Positions 12,810-25,529 of a stretch of DNA of 64,000 nucleotides are shown here, piece by piece (position 1 is the first letter of the stretch; the number at the start of each line of letters is the position of its first letter). The notes beneath the pieces are model-generated. The model saw only the letters and a list, made by a program, of their open reading frames with translations, was not told the DNA's origin and searched no databases. Source of the DNA: Coccinella septempunctata. Lineage: Eukaryota > Arthropoda > Insecta > Coleoptera > Coccinellidae. The position numbers and the translations under genes are program-made. The stretch is from the NCBI RefSeq assembly GCF_907165205.1, contig NC_058191.1:18168501-18232500 (forward strand). Reading direction: 5' to 3'.

Positions 12810-12818
12810 AACAAAAAC
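12810..12818. repeat. 9-bp target site duplication, right
   Basis: AACAAAAAC directly after the element end at 12,809. Confidence 0.85.
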
Positions 12819-14039
12819 ACATGCGTCAAGATTGCGGAGGTTTCTATTCAAGAGAAAGTTCGCAGGTGGTCATCTGAAGATATTCAAATGCCTTATTTTT
12901 CCTAGGGATTCTCTAGATTTGGATACTGAAAGAATTGAATTGGGTTTTCACAAAATGCACATTTGTTTTATGCTGTAAGCAATCATATCAAAAGCAGAAT
13001 TGAATAATGATTACATTCAACGTAAAAATACAGGAATAAATATTCATAAATATACAGGCTGGGTCATATCGAAATATTCATATTCTTGGGTTATACAGGC
13101 TGTTCCGCAATGGTTAATTAAATTTTTTCAGAAAAGTAATCAAAATGCATGCTGACATTTTTAAGTTGGGTTTCTCGATATTGTCGATGAATTTTTTGGA
13201 ATTTACGAAGACATATCTAAATTTGACCATTTGGGTAGGAATTTTTTGGACGTTTGTTTTGCAAATATCGGAAATTGGAATATATTATTAGGTGAAGAGT
13301 GTTTTAAGATTGTATCTACCGGTACCCATAAAGAACATCGTGTAGGTACGTTGAAAAATTGTATAAAGGAATACTTTAGACTTCTTTGCAGGTTTTCCGC
13401 AAATTTATCGATTTCGGAAATTGTTTTAAAATACGTTCATTAGTTCGGAACGACTGAAAGGGGTTTGAAAATAAGCTCGTTCATCGAACTTGAAACCAGA
13501 GGTAATGGTTCCATAGGTACTTCTCTGTTAGTGGAAAAAAGCTATTTTTGAAATTTCGAATTGGATATCCAATTATTCAACGCTTTCATCCAGGTGTGAG
13601 TGTTCGTGTGACTCGAGCTCGGTATGAGATTGTAGAAACTATCTTTTCATTCCTTATCGATGATAGTGAAAATCGAGAGAAACATCGTCTTCCGTCCGAA
13701 TATATAAAAAACGGCAATAAAAACTTATTCTATTCCGTACAGGCTGTCCCAAATTCGATGTTTCAATTTTTTGAATGCAATTACATACTGGGATTGACAT
13801 CTTTGAATTGGAAAAAAACTGCGGATATCGAAAATAGGTATATCTACACAAGGTGTCCCACGACGAATAAGACAGGGAATATCTAGGAACTCGATAGTAG
13901 TAGAGAATTACATATTGTAATATTGGTGTTGTGAATTGAAGCAGTTCTTGATTTCATGTTACCCAATGAGCTTTGGAATTTCTATGTTGCTTCCCAGAAA
14001 ACGATTCCATAAAACTATAACATTTCGTGATCTAAAACG
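12819..14039. other. Non-coding, dispersed repeat ends only
   Basis: No gene seen. TACAGGCTGTCCCAAATTCG at 13,739 and GGTGTCCCACGACG at 13,846 are repeat ends that reappear inverted near 18,335 and 17,740, as expected inside the large palindrome. Confidence 0.6.
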
Positions 14040-16800
14040 ATTAATTTGAGAACTACAGGCATTTCTATACCGGGTAGCCCAACACAGACGTGGCCCTCAT
14101 TTTGAGGAAGTAAATGAAGATATTTTGAAAATCCTTTCATATGGTGTGTGTAGGATGTCCCAAAGCACAATTTAAAATTATTGTCATAATAACAGGGTCT
14201 TCGAAAACAAAGATATATACCAAAGTAGCCCTTTTTTAAATGTAACACCCTATATTTGACCTCAAATGGAATGGTAAGCTCAAGTTATTATGAGTTTCTT
14301 CATATATTTTACCTTAGAATCACCCTTTACGAGATAATGGCGAAAAATCGAAAATATGGAGTTTTTTTTAATAGCAATTAATGAAGAAACTAGTTAAGCC
14401 ACCGATACAGACAGAATATTTTCGAGTAGACAAGTTAGCCACTCCTACATATAAAAGAAAATTGCAACTCTGGAATATACAGAGTGATCATAATTAATTC
14501 TCAAACATCAACTACAAATAATCGTCGAAAACTTTTTTATTTCAAATGGCACACACACATCCGGTATTTCTACAGGGTGTTTCATGAGTCGTTGGCCATA
14601 GCCTAATGGTGAATGCAGGTCATCTAGGTCTTTCAGAAAACTTGCTTTTTTTGTATTCTAAGGCTATTAGTTTCGGAGATACGGGGTGATTCATGAATAT
14701 TGGCCTAAATTTGCGATATCCATAACTCTGGACGGCAAGGTCCGATTTTGATCAAATTTTATGGGTTTGTTCACTTCAGAATGCTCTTTCAAACGGCGCA
14801 TGAAATATCAATATTTTCAGGGCAGAATATCGTGAATTTTCATTCAAGCCCCAAAATCTATATTTTTTACATACCTCACAGAAATTTCGTTATTGCCCTG
14901 AAAAACTACATAATTTATTCTAAGAAATCCAATTTTCACTTTGCATGGCACACTTGTTACTAGGGAATAGGAGCCGGACGAATTCATATTTTATGTCATT
15001 TTTTCGAAATGCGGTCCTGTTTTGATTCCGTCTAATAGTATTCATTGTCTTTTGCCGTGATTCTGAATTATTTCAAATTCTGTTCAATTCTTCTTCATTT
15101 TGAACCCCCAGCACATACTGAGTGTTCGTAAAAAAGTGTTCAAAAGTATGCAAGGTTGAGCTGTAGATTTTTTTGAAATTACATATTGAATTTACATACA
15201 AATGATGTAAATCATCTTGGAAAATATAATCCGTAAGTATATTTGCTTCATAAAACACATAAAATTTATTCTTCAACAATGAAAAATGTACTATCATAAG
15301 AGATGTTCAAAATGGAGTTCTACCATCTCGACACATTTCCTAGCTTTTGAAATCAGATTATTTATTGCTCTCATTATCATATCGGGATTTTGTTTAACTT
15401 CTGCACAGGCTTCTTCTATCCTCTGCAGCAAATGCTCCCGTGAAGTTAGAAGTGTCTGTCACTTCTTCACGCACACTCAGTAGGAACTGAGGGTTTAAAA
15501 TGAAAAAAAGTTGAACAGAATTTTAAAAATTTTCAATTCTCGACCGAAAACAATGTATAATATCACCAAAGGAATAATAACAGGACCGCATTTCGAATAA
15601 ATGACATGAAACATGAATTCGTTCGGTTCCTTCATTTTTGTATCAAAAAAATAAAAAAGTTTTTCGGAAGAATAAATTTTAAAAGTTATGTGTGTTATGA
15701 AGTAAATACACTTACGGATTACATTTTTCAAGAGGGTTTACATTATTTGTATCTAAATTCAAAATGTCATTTCAAAAGAATTCACATCTCGACTTGGCAT
15801 ACTTTTAAACACTTTTTTACGAACACTCAGTAGGGTTTAAAATGAAGAAGATTTGAACAGAATTTAAAATAATTCAGAATCTCGGCAAAGGACAATGAAA
15901 ATTATCACCGAAGGAATAAAAACAGTACCGCATTTCGAAAAAATTATATAAAATATGAATTCGACCTATTCCTATTCCCTTGTGACAAGTGTGCCATGCA
16001 AAGTGAAAACTGAATTCCTTAGAATGGGTTATGTAGTTTTTCATGGTTATAACTAAATTTCTGTAAGGGATGTGAAAAATATAGATTTTGGAGCTTGAAT
16101 GAAAAATCATGATATTCTGAGTACTGCCCTGAAAATATTAATATTCCATAAACCGTTTGGAAGAGCTTTCTGAAGTGAACAAACCCATAATGTTTGATCG
16201 AAATTGGACCTTGCATTCCAGAGTTATGGCTATCGCAAATTTAGGCCAATGTTCATGAATCACCCCGTATCTTCGAAACTAATAGCCTTAGGATACAAAA
16301 CATGCAAGTTTTCTGAAAGGCCTGGATGACCTGCATTCACCATTGAGCTATGACCAACGACTCATGAAACACCCTGTATATCTCGTTGAACGTAAAAATT
16401 GATTTCGAAACTATTTTCATAAAATGTTACTACGTCTGAACGTGATTGTTTCTGAACAATATTCGATTTTTAATTCAAAACAAATGAACTATTTTCGCAT
16501 TATCTTGTAAATGGTCCTTCTAAGGTACAAAGTGTTCTGAAGAGAATTATCATAATTTGAGCTTGCCATTTCATTTTTGAGTTCAAATACAGAGTGTCAC
16601 ATTAAAAAAAGTGCAACTTTGGTCTATATCTTTGTTTTCGAAGACCTTGTATATATCCCTGTATATGACAATAATTTTAAATTGTGCTTTTGAACAGCCT
16701 ATACACACCACAAGAAAAGATTTTCAAAATATCTCTATTTACTCCCTCAAAATGAGCGCCGCGTCTGGGTCGGGCCACCCGGTATAACTTTGAAGGTTTT
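14040..16800. repeat. Central foldback block around the palindrome centre
   Basis: 14,060 pairs with 16,790, 14,285 with about 16,540, and 14,573 with 16,376, nested around a centre near 15,470. The inner element (next entry) has TA-flanked CAGGGTGTTTC ends. No gene seen. Confidence 0.75.
14573..16376. mobile_element. 1.8-kb foldback with arms of about 710 bp and CAGGGTGTTTC ends
   Basis: CAGGGTGTTTCATGAGTCG starts at 14,573 and its inverse ends at 16,376, each flanked by TA. Arms 14,573-15,280 and 15,667-16,376 pair throughout (for example TGCATGGCACACTTGT at 14,942 against 15,990). The loop holds a partial direct duplication (15,480-15,600 resembles 15,830-15,950). No transposase. The TA flanks fit a Tc1/mariner-like TA duplication, but the superfamily is not proven. 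Confidence 0.7.
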
Positions 16801-19800
16801 TTGACTACGTTTTCCATATGAATAATTGTTGAAATATTGTCTTGTTTTACTCATCACCGCGAAAATTTAGGACTGTTCTAATAATGCAGGATGGCTCTAA
16901 ATTTTAATAATTTGGTAAATGCTCGTTAGCTCGTTTCAAACGTTCGTCATAATCTTCTTGAACAAAGTATATTCAAGTATCTACCTGTAGATTTGGATTG
17001 AAATTTGAATCTGGAACGATTCTCCATTTTCTGAAACTTTTTAGGGTTTTCACTCAAAATCTTCGAAACAAAATGAAAAAAAAATCGAAATATCGGATTT
17101 GCTCTTATACATAATTATAATTTTAAAGTTCCTTTTTTCAGATCATTGTCAGGCAACAATGTTTTTTGTATAATTAGCTCCTGACAAATGAGTGCAAGAA
17201 ATTACGGTTATTTCAATTTTTTAATTGATTTTGTTCTAGAGATTGGGAGTGAGAACCTTAAAATTTTCAGAAAATATCTACCTGTAGTTTTTAAATTCGT
17301 TCGTTTTAGACCGCACCTACTGGATTGTGGAAATCGTGTACTAAAAAGCAACATAGAAATGCTAAAATGAACATTTTGTCCCCTTATTGATTTTGAATAT
17401 GATGTCACGTGACTGACAACAAAAGACTCATAGTAACCATAATATCAGAAAGAGCTGCACCACTTGCACCTTATTGAAAAAATGTATTCAAAATTATTCT
17501 GCTATTTATATGAAGCCAGAGTTCAGGAGAAGAGTTTATTCGATTTATAAATCTGACATCTCTTGTTTTTTTTTATGAACTGTCCCTCCAGAGGAACAAA
17601 TGAATATACAATATACATATATAATTGCTTGAAAACCGATGTCACTATAGAGGGACAAACAGAGTCATAGTTAATTTGAAACCCCAAAACTACAATTCTC
17701 TTCTACTCTCGATTTTTGCAATATTCCCTACCTCCACCGTCGTGGAACACCCTGTATATTTGTTTACTGTTTTCGTCTGAACGTAACTAAAACACATGAC
17801 TCTAATTTCATAGATATCAATAAGGTGCGGAAAGAAATTGAAAAATGAAGGAATTTTTTCGAAAACTATGAATGATACTTCATTTCTGAATGATGAAAAT
17901 TGCACAGAATTTATATTTCGGAAGGTTTCCCGAAAGAAATCACCTCAGCAGGAAAATGTTCATTGGGTTGAAAAATAATTTACGAAATTTCGGTTCTTCC
18001 GGTAAAACAGCGCTATTCATGATCATTTTCAAATGATAATGAAATGAACTGAACCAATTCTACACTTTGACAATTATTGGAGTTATCTATGCTTCGAATT
18101 CGATACTTCGATTTTTTTGCATCAAATTCTATGCACATCAAATAGAATCATCCTTTAAAATTCGGAAACTACAGTAGAATCTAGACAGTGTGAACTTTTC
18201 GAAAGCGTCAAAGTGTCAATTTGTTCTGATATTACTCATTTCTATTGAAAAGAACTCGGAAACGTGCCATTAGTGGCTCCTCTAGTAAAGGTGAATACTA
18301 GGCTAATTTTCGAGAGCCCATCATTGGTCAACGAATTTGGGACAGCCTGTACTTTTGTCGGCTGCATGAAAACATTCCATGCCATCTGGAAAATATTTGA
18401 ACACGTGCTTCAATCGACCATGCGATCGATACACACTACGCAGCTGTAAAATTCTCAACGTTGCCGCTGCTATCCAGAAATCATGTTTTATCGGACAGCA
18501 ACCTTGGCATTAACTTATTACTGCAGTAAATATAATCTCAATCGCATATTGAGATCATTCACAAATTTTGCTTTGTAGTTCAAAATCTGAAAGAAGAAAC
18601 AATGGTGATTTAGTCATTTAAAAACAAATCTACTCGCGAGATTGAACCGTTTTATTTTAATAAGATTATTGATGCGTTGTCTGTATAAGACATGGGAATA
18701 TTTTTTTAAATGTCTTGGGAACAAAAATCGATAGCACATTTCACAAAAAACAAGTTTTAGAAAATCAAAAAAAATGCTAGGCCAAGTTTACATACATCCA
18801 TGACGGCTCATTTCATCATATTCTTTGAAGCAACACGCAACGCTTTTTTCAATCGAAAATGTGCTTGAACTGTTAGGTACGTTTGGAAGTTCTGGAAAAA
18901 AAGTGGTTCTAAAGATGCAACATATATAGATCCGGAAACTGCTGTCAAATTCTATCAGTCATTATTCGAAGTTTCATGAAAAAATCACCTGAGAAGGCTG
19001 TTAGGAAACTGAGGTTACAATGCACAGCTGAAATAACAATTCGTTGTAATTTCATTTATAAATTCATAGATAGCAAAAAAATAAGTACCCAAGTAAAACT
19101 GAGCGTATGTGTTGTTTCCACATACAACTTTATCTCGAAATATGTTTAAAAAATTGGGTAGCACAAAACTTCAAAAAAATTATTTTATTATGGTTCTATG
19201 TCCGCTAGAATATCAACATATTTATATTCTCCTAGTTCCTGGATCCCAACCTTGGTAAAAACGAGTCAGGGAGTCAGTATTTGGGACCAATTTATTATTA
19301 TCATAGACTTACTTCCATTAGTTTTTCAATGAAATTGGGATCCAGTATTTCGGAAAATAAAGAATAGTTGATGTTTTTATTAAAAAACTCTGAAAGGACA
19401 ATTTGGAGGAGACAATCTGATCGTTTTTCAGTTTCCTGCTATCCCATCAATGAACATTTAATCTGATTCAAGTTAAAAAGTTACATGCGGAAATCGAAAG
19501 ACCTTTGTAGTGCTTGTTTTTTCTAGTCTACTCATTTTTTCCTGATCTTTCCAATTGCGTTAATAAAATTTCGAAATTGTGATATATATGGTTTTGTTTC
19601 GACTCGAAACCTACTCATTAATTTCTTTACAGTCGAAACTGGAATAAGACGTTATTATTTTGTAGACTCAACTGTAGACAAAGAATTTACGGACCAAATA
19701 TTAGGAAAATATTTATGGTGGTCCATAAGTTATGATTAATTAAATGAATGGGGAAAATCAATAAATAAGAAAGGACGATGGACCTATAAAATTAGGTTAT

Positions 19801-20599
19801 TCAGAAAAACCAGGGTCCACGGTGCTATTTACTCTGTTCCAATGCGCATTCCTCAATGAATCGCCCTGTATATTCTGCATTTCCATTCGGAAATGGAATA
19901 ATTCAATGATAATTTATTGTAAAATTTGATATCAATAGATCTGTAGAGTTCATAAGAAATCAGCATCTACGTCTTCCGATGCGGTAGGGTTCTCATCTGT
20001 GTGACCATAAACTCTGTGATCCGGGGTTACTTGGGGATATCTCCAGTTCCAGATTTCCCGTTTACAGTGTTTACGCAGAGTTTGTTGATACATACTCGAT
20101 GATTAATGTTTGTTTTGAGCAAGAAGTATGTCGATCGAACAGTAAAAGTTAAAAGGATTTCATCATGATACAAAATACTGTTATATTTTTTCTAATTTTG
20201 ACATATAAAGTGACATCTTTTTGAAACTTGAGCAAAGAGCGAAGCGAATGCTTTTGCCAGCTGGATGCTGGATGCACAAATAATGATTGCTTTTTTTGAA
20301 ATAATAGAACCTTAACGAAAAAATAAGTATGTTTAAGTTTTTGGCATTTTTCACGGAATTTCCGAGGTTTCTAAGAAATAATGAAATGAAATAATGAGAC
20401 GACTGAATATATGGCTTTCAGATTTACGTATAACGACATTATTATATACCTTTTTTTCAATAATGGACGAACCGACCTCCTTTTTATGGTACGGATAAAC
20501 CAGTATCCAATATCTGAACATTTCAATTTCATTTATTTTCACAGAACAAATGAAAAATATGATATCTCGGTTATATAGTTCGCCTTTCTGAACGACTTC
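16801..20599. other. Non-coding stretch, right inner side of palindrome
   Basis: No gene I can support. Repeat ends at 17,740 (TTCCACGACGG with AACACCCTGTATA) and 18,317-18,345 (TTGGGACAGCCTGTAC) mirror 13,850 and 13,740. A segment near 17,030-17,110 repeats 9,520-9,600 in direct orientation. Confidence 0.6.
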
Positions 20600-21100
20600 A
20601 ATCATAATTTTCTGTACAATGGGATCCATGTGTTTTATTTCGAATTCAGAAGTTGTATCTAGAAACCCCTGCACCTGTTCGTCGCATTCATGATTGTTGA
20701 CATCTGTCAATGCAAAAAATTCGATATCTCGGAAGATGAACATAACATTAATTTCAAATTTGACAGTGATTCAAGAAATCCAAGCAGAAAGAACTTCTCT
20801 TTACAGTATCAACTTTGGGGGGGCCGCGCGTTGACACCTGTCTAATGTAAAAAATTTAATAGCTCAAAAAAACTGAGATTCATTTCACATACGAGAGTGA
20901 CATCACGAAACACCGATAGAAACCACTGCTTTCCTTCAGTATAAGGGCCGATAATTTAAACCTGTCAATGTTTAAAATTCGATACTTTAAAAAATTAACA
21001 TGATATTCATTTCAAATTTGGAAGTTATATCAAGAAACAGCAGAGAAAAATTCGGTTCACTGCATTCACTTAGAGGTCGAGGTTATCCCTTGTAAAAGTT
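20600..21100 (-). repeat. Diverged units of about 120 bp, right copy
   Basis: About four units with TTGACAGRTGTC (read on the minus strand), GGCC-rich and TTGATATAACTT-like parts, inverted relative to 7,725-8,130. They show that the palindrome once reached well inside its present arms. Confidence 0.6.
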
Positions 21101-21699
21101 ACAAGTTCAAGAATCTTGAGACAGCGATAACAAGGTTAGAGAAAATCGCGATCCACTGAAAAACAATACAGCAGGGCCCTTCAAGAAATTTTTCAAACTT
21201 TTCAGATCTACATGAAATCCAGGGAAAATCTAAGATCCTCAATAGTGCAGCGCCGTGAAGAAATTTTTCAGAGTCTGGGAAGCCCCAAAAAAAAGGGAAA
21301 AACATCAATTATTATCATTATATCCATAATATTATATACCGGTAGGTCTATACAGAAAAAACTTTTCACAAAATGGAAAAAAACGACCATTTTTAGGTAC
21401 CATTACATCCATGATAGTATATACCGGTATATACAGAATAAACTTTAATCTACACCTTTGGGGAAATTCTATTATATCACCAACTATGTAACTGCTTATT
21501 TTAAGCACTGTGCAACGTGAAGCTGTGCGATTTTACAGCCAATACGGTGAAATCTGTGGATTGAATCGCACGGCGAATAGCCAATAAGATTGGTTCATAG
21601 TAGTTACCACGGAAGCGAATAGCATCCATAATATTTTGACGTTTCGTAATTGTATCTCAAATTGTTACCAGTTTTTGGATTTGACAAGATCCTTTGAAG

Positions 21700-22713
21700 A
21701 TGACGAAATTGTTGTCAAAAATGTCCAGTAGCAGCGAAGTTGAATTGTGCACACCACCCGATGTAGTGGAGGAGGCGAAAAATGCTTCAATTAATTTATT
21801 ACCCGCAAAATCCCGTGAAAGATAGGAAACAGTTTATCAAAAACTCATGGATTGGAAGCAGAAACACGAAATCAATTCATTTTCGGAAAATGGTATGGTA
21901 GCATATTTTGATCTGTTCAAAACAATGAAGTTATCGTCAGTTTTCTCCAATTTATTCAATGATAAGGTCAACAATCAACATAAACCATGGTAACATTAAT
22001 ATTGCGACTTATCCTAAATTGTTGGCTTTACTAAAAAGAAAATCAGATGTCTTTCTCTAAAACGCTCCAGATAGCAGATATTTGCTTACGAAGGTAGATA
22101 TACACGAATTATATAGTATATATATAGTAAATAAACAGGCAAATATTGATACTTTTTGATTCCAGGTAGTTTTAATTATCGGTATAAGTGTTGCTTGTAG
22201 AAAGCAGGTGTTACGCAACTTGAAGCCTTAAGACGTGCAGGTTACGGAAAAATGTCGGATAATTCATATTTGAAGATTCAAAAACCAAAACGCAAAGTTC
22301 ATTTGCCGTTTCCGAGTCCTTTCATCCGGTTTGTAAAAACTAGATTGATCTACGTCCTGCAGGACAGCATGTTCAGACTCTTCCATGTAACATGCCAAAA
22401 CAAGTGGCAGAATATCTGTGCTTAGAGAATCCCAAGCAATACAAAGGCCATTGCTTCAGTTAGGCCACAATTTTAGTAGATGATGGTAGCGATATGATAG
22501 CATTGAAGAGACAGCGGTCATCAGCAGTGTCCTAGAGTTATGTAGACAATTCTATGAAAAACATGACTGCCACCTCATCAAAAATTACATGTGCCTAATA
22601 CAAGTGAAAACAATGATATTATTTTTGTAAATACAAAAAATCAGACAACCAACTCGCCCTCTCTTGTTATTAATAATTGCACAGTATCAATTAATAATAA
22701 TTATTACAATTGA
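21700..22713 (+). pseudogene. Crypton-type tyrosine recombinase relic
   Basis: Starts with ATG at 21,700 or in-frame ATG at 21,721 (MSSSSEVELCTPPD). The N-terminal part has LLPAKSRER, a TAG at 21,823, then YQKLMDWKQKHEINSFSEN and AYFDLF, as in the SAM-like N-terminal domain of insect Cryptons. After a frameshift comes ATYPKLLALLKRK (22,004) and APDSRYLLTKV. After a damaged stretch the C-terminal catalytic region resumes at 22,392 with ENPKQYKGHCF, a TAG at 22,461 where the family has the catalytic arginine pair, then ATILVDDGSDMIALKR. The tail ends INNCTVSINNN before TGA at 22,711. In the family this enzyme integrates circular DNA by tyrosine-mediated strand exchange. This copy has at least two stops and several frameshifts and has lost the catalytic arginine. 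Confidence 0.75.
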
Positions 22714-23289
22714 AATGTGAACTAAACTATAGGTACTTATTATAGTTGTATGATGTTTTGTAGTTATTCAATTGATTGATTAAAGATGATATATTCAATT
22801 AATGGAATTCTAAGTTTCATGAGAATGAATGCGTTCGTAGAAAGAGTATAGTACACAACTCGAGTTGTATGGCAACTAATATGCTCCTTACAACTCTTGT
22901 TATGTAATATACCTACTATTTAACTTTTTGGTCGGCAACACAATTGAAAGCAAGAACCTTCAGAAAAAAATTCAAAACAAAAAACTACTTAAACAATAAT
23001 TCGGTGCACTTGAAATCAGGCAGAGGAATTTCAGGACAAATCTACTAGGGAATAATATACCCAACAGCCTCCGTGATTAGAATTGAACATCAGGCTTTTT
23101 ACTGAATTTCCAAAGATGATTTCGATGGATAATAATCCATTTTACTATAATACTCGCCTAAAAATTGGTATACTGAAATCTGTTAAACACACTTTTTAAA
23201 CTTTCAGTTGCAATATTTCATTTAGTTAGACATCCATTGATATTATGTAGTTCAAATACATGAATATTACAAATTTCAGTGATTTTCGC
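22714..23289. other. Non-coding between Crypton relic and right arm
   Basis: AT-rich, no gene or clear repeat structure seen. Confidence 0.5.
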
Positions 23290-23378
23290 CTGTTCCTCGA
23301 AATAACCATTATATCCATAAAAGTATATACCGGTATATACCGTATAAACTTTTCAGTTCCCCAAAGTGCACGCAAGGT

Positions 23379-23392
23379 GTATATATATATAT

Positions 23393-23486
<94 letters not shown>
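23379..23486. repeat. (TA)n microsatellite, right arm
   Basis: Mirror of 6,803-7,020 but in one run. The roughly 85 bp that split the left-arm run is missing here. Confidence 0.95.
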
Positions 23487-23491
<5 letters not shown>

Positions 23492-25529
23492 TAAAGTGTT
23501 AATACCACCTCCAAAATAGTAACTCGTTTAACGCTCTCACCTCATATATATCGCTGTCACCTCCGAAATCGGAGGTGACAACGTTTTGCCTTGTTTTTTA
23601 GCTTGTTAGATTCAGGAGGCTTCAGGGACCAACATATCAAAAAATCGTTTTGAGGTCACAACGCACCCCGTTTATGTACTGAACAATCTTTTAGTTCGAG
23701 TGTATATCACTGGCGCTAGTGTGCTGAGCTGTATATCGAAGAATTGCTGTGGGGGACTCTTTGCTCGTTAGCACCTCCGAAAATGGCAACGTCGTATTGT
23801 CAAAGCAGATGTAGACAGGCGGAATATGAGTATACGGAGGAATTAACTGTAGAGAGGCGCAGCGCGCTATCTCCTCCATAATTGCAATCCAGGCGGCATA
23901 TCTCAAAGATTTTTTATCGCATTCTTCTGTAGGGGAAAGAATCACGTGAAAGAAAACCAATCTTGGCTCTCTCGAATGGGATCATGACTGTTTATATTTC
24001 ATCGTGTGTATCTATGCATCCGTTGAACTTCTTTCATCTCAAGCTAACACTAATATTCTGAATTTGGTGAACTATTTCATTACCTATCTGAAAATAAATC
24101 GATTTGAGTCTTGTCCATAATAATATTGCTTCTCTCTATGGAAATAATCTATATAGATAATACTACCTATTAGAATAACGAATAATCAGTATTGTTACAT
24201 TGCATATAATAAAATAAGCTGTTCAGAGAAAAAAAAATTTGTTGGAAAAGGATATTCAGATGATTATTCAGGTGATGAATATTCAAGGACAATGAGCCAT
24301 TCCGAAAATTTTCATTTCACAATCAAGAGAAAAAATGCTACAAATTTTACAATATCACAGAAATGAACAACGTCTGCTAAACCGAATGTTGGACATTGTT
24401 GTGTTATTTCAAATGGAACGCTCTATATATTTTTCTCAAATCGAATTGCTCAATTATATTGAGGAATCCTTTGCTCAGAAACATCTCTTTTATTATCGAT
24501 TGTGTTTAAATATTGGATATTCCCGAAAATTTTGAGAGCTTGTACCATCTCTCTGGTTTCAATTTTTTAGTGATGTATCATAAAGAAAATTACCAATTAT
24601 ATCGGAGTAAGATTTCATGAAGAATTATCCAAAACAGCTTTGCATTTTTCGATAGATCATACAGGATGTAAGGGAAAAAATAAACAAAATTGAAGTCTTT
24701 TGAAGGCCTCGAATCAACATATTTTGAAATTGCAACTATATTTTTGTCAAGACATGATGAATCTACAAAATGAAGTTAATAATATAGATACATACTCGGA
24801 TACATATGATTGATATACATATGATTGATTGGTAAATTCCCAAAAGCTATGATAAACAGAGGACACTATGATGAACGCATGATGAAAGGAGAAAGACAAA
24901 AGTTAATTTAAGTATTTTCGCATGAAGTTTTATTATTCAAAATAAATGATGACTCTTATAATTAACAAATCAGGTGCAATTGAAATTTTTCTTTTGGTCT
25001 TCTTAAATAACACATATTGATTAATTTTCCACTATCCAAAATAAATAGGCACATAGAGAAAATATATCTATATAAAGGATATCTGTAAACAAATGCGAAG
25101 GAATAAGGGAGATGATTCCCCAATGAAAATAAGCGGGGGTAGTTCCTATAAATTTTTTTCCAAATCGACAGCCCTTCCAAGATACAGCCTTTGGAAGATG
25201 ATGACGAGTTTACAGTTTTTAATTTTTTGTTACAGGTTCTAAAAAACACTGAGTCATAAAACTATACATATTATGAAGCACTGAGTAGATTGGTACCAGT
25301 TTCAACTTCGGCAAGCTCGTAGTTTAGGCGGTAACTTGCTATTGATTTTTTTAATGTGTCTCCCCCTTAAATTCAAAAATTTCTGTTAAAATGTTGAAAT
25401 TTGAGTTATTATAATTCTTTTTTTCGTTTTTTTTTTTTTATTTGTATTCAGCTAAGTTTCAGCATGTGAACGCTTTATATTTTCTTCTATTTTTGAGTTT
25501 ATAGGTTAGACCTAAATTCTTATTGTATA

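Noticed and set aside
18930..19060. Mariner-like phrase (KKSPEKAVRKLRLQCTAEI) in the inner right side
   Set aside because: Too short, and with no further transposase motif on either side.
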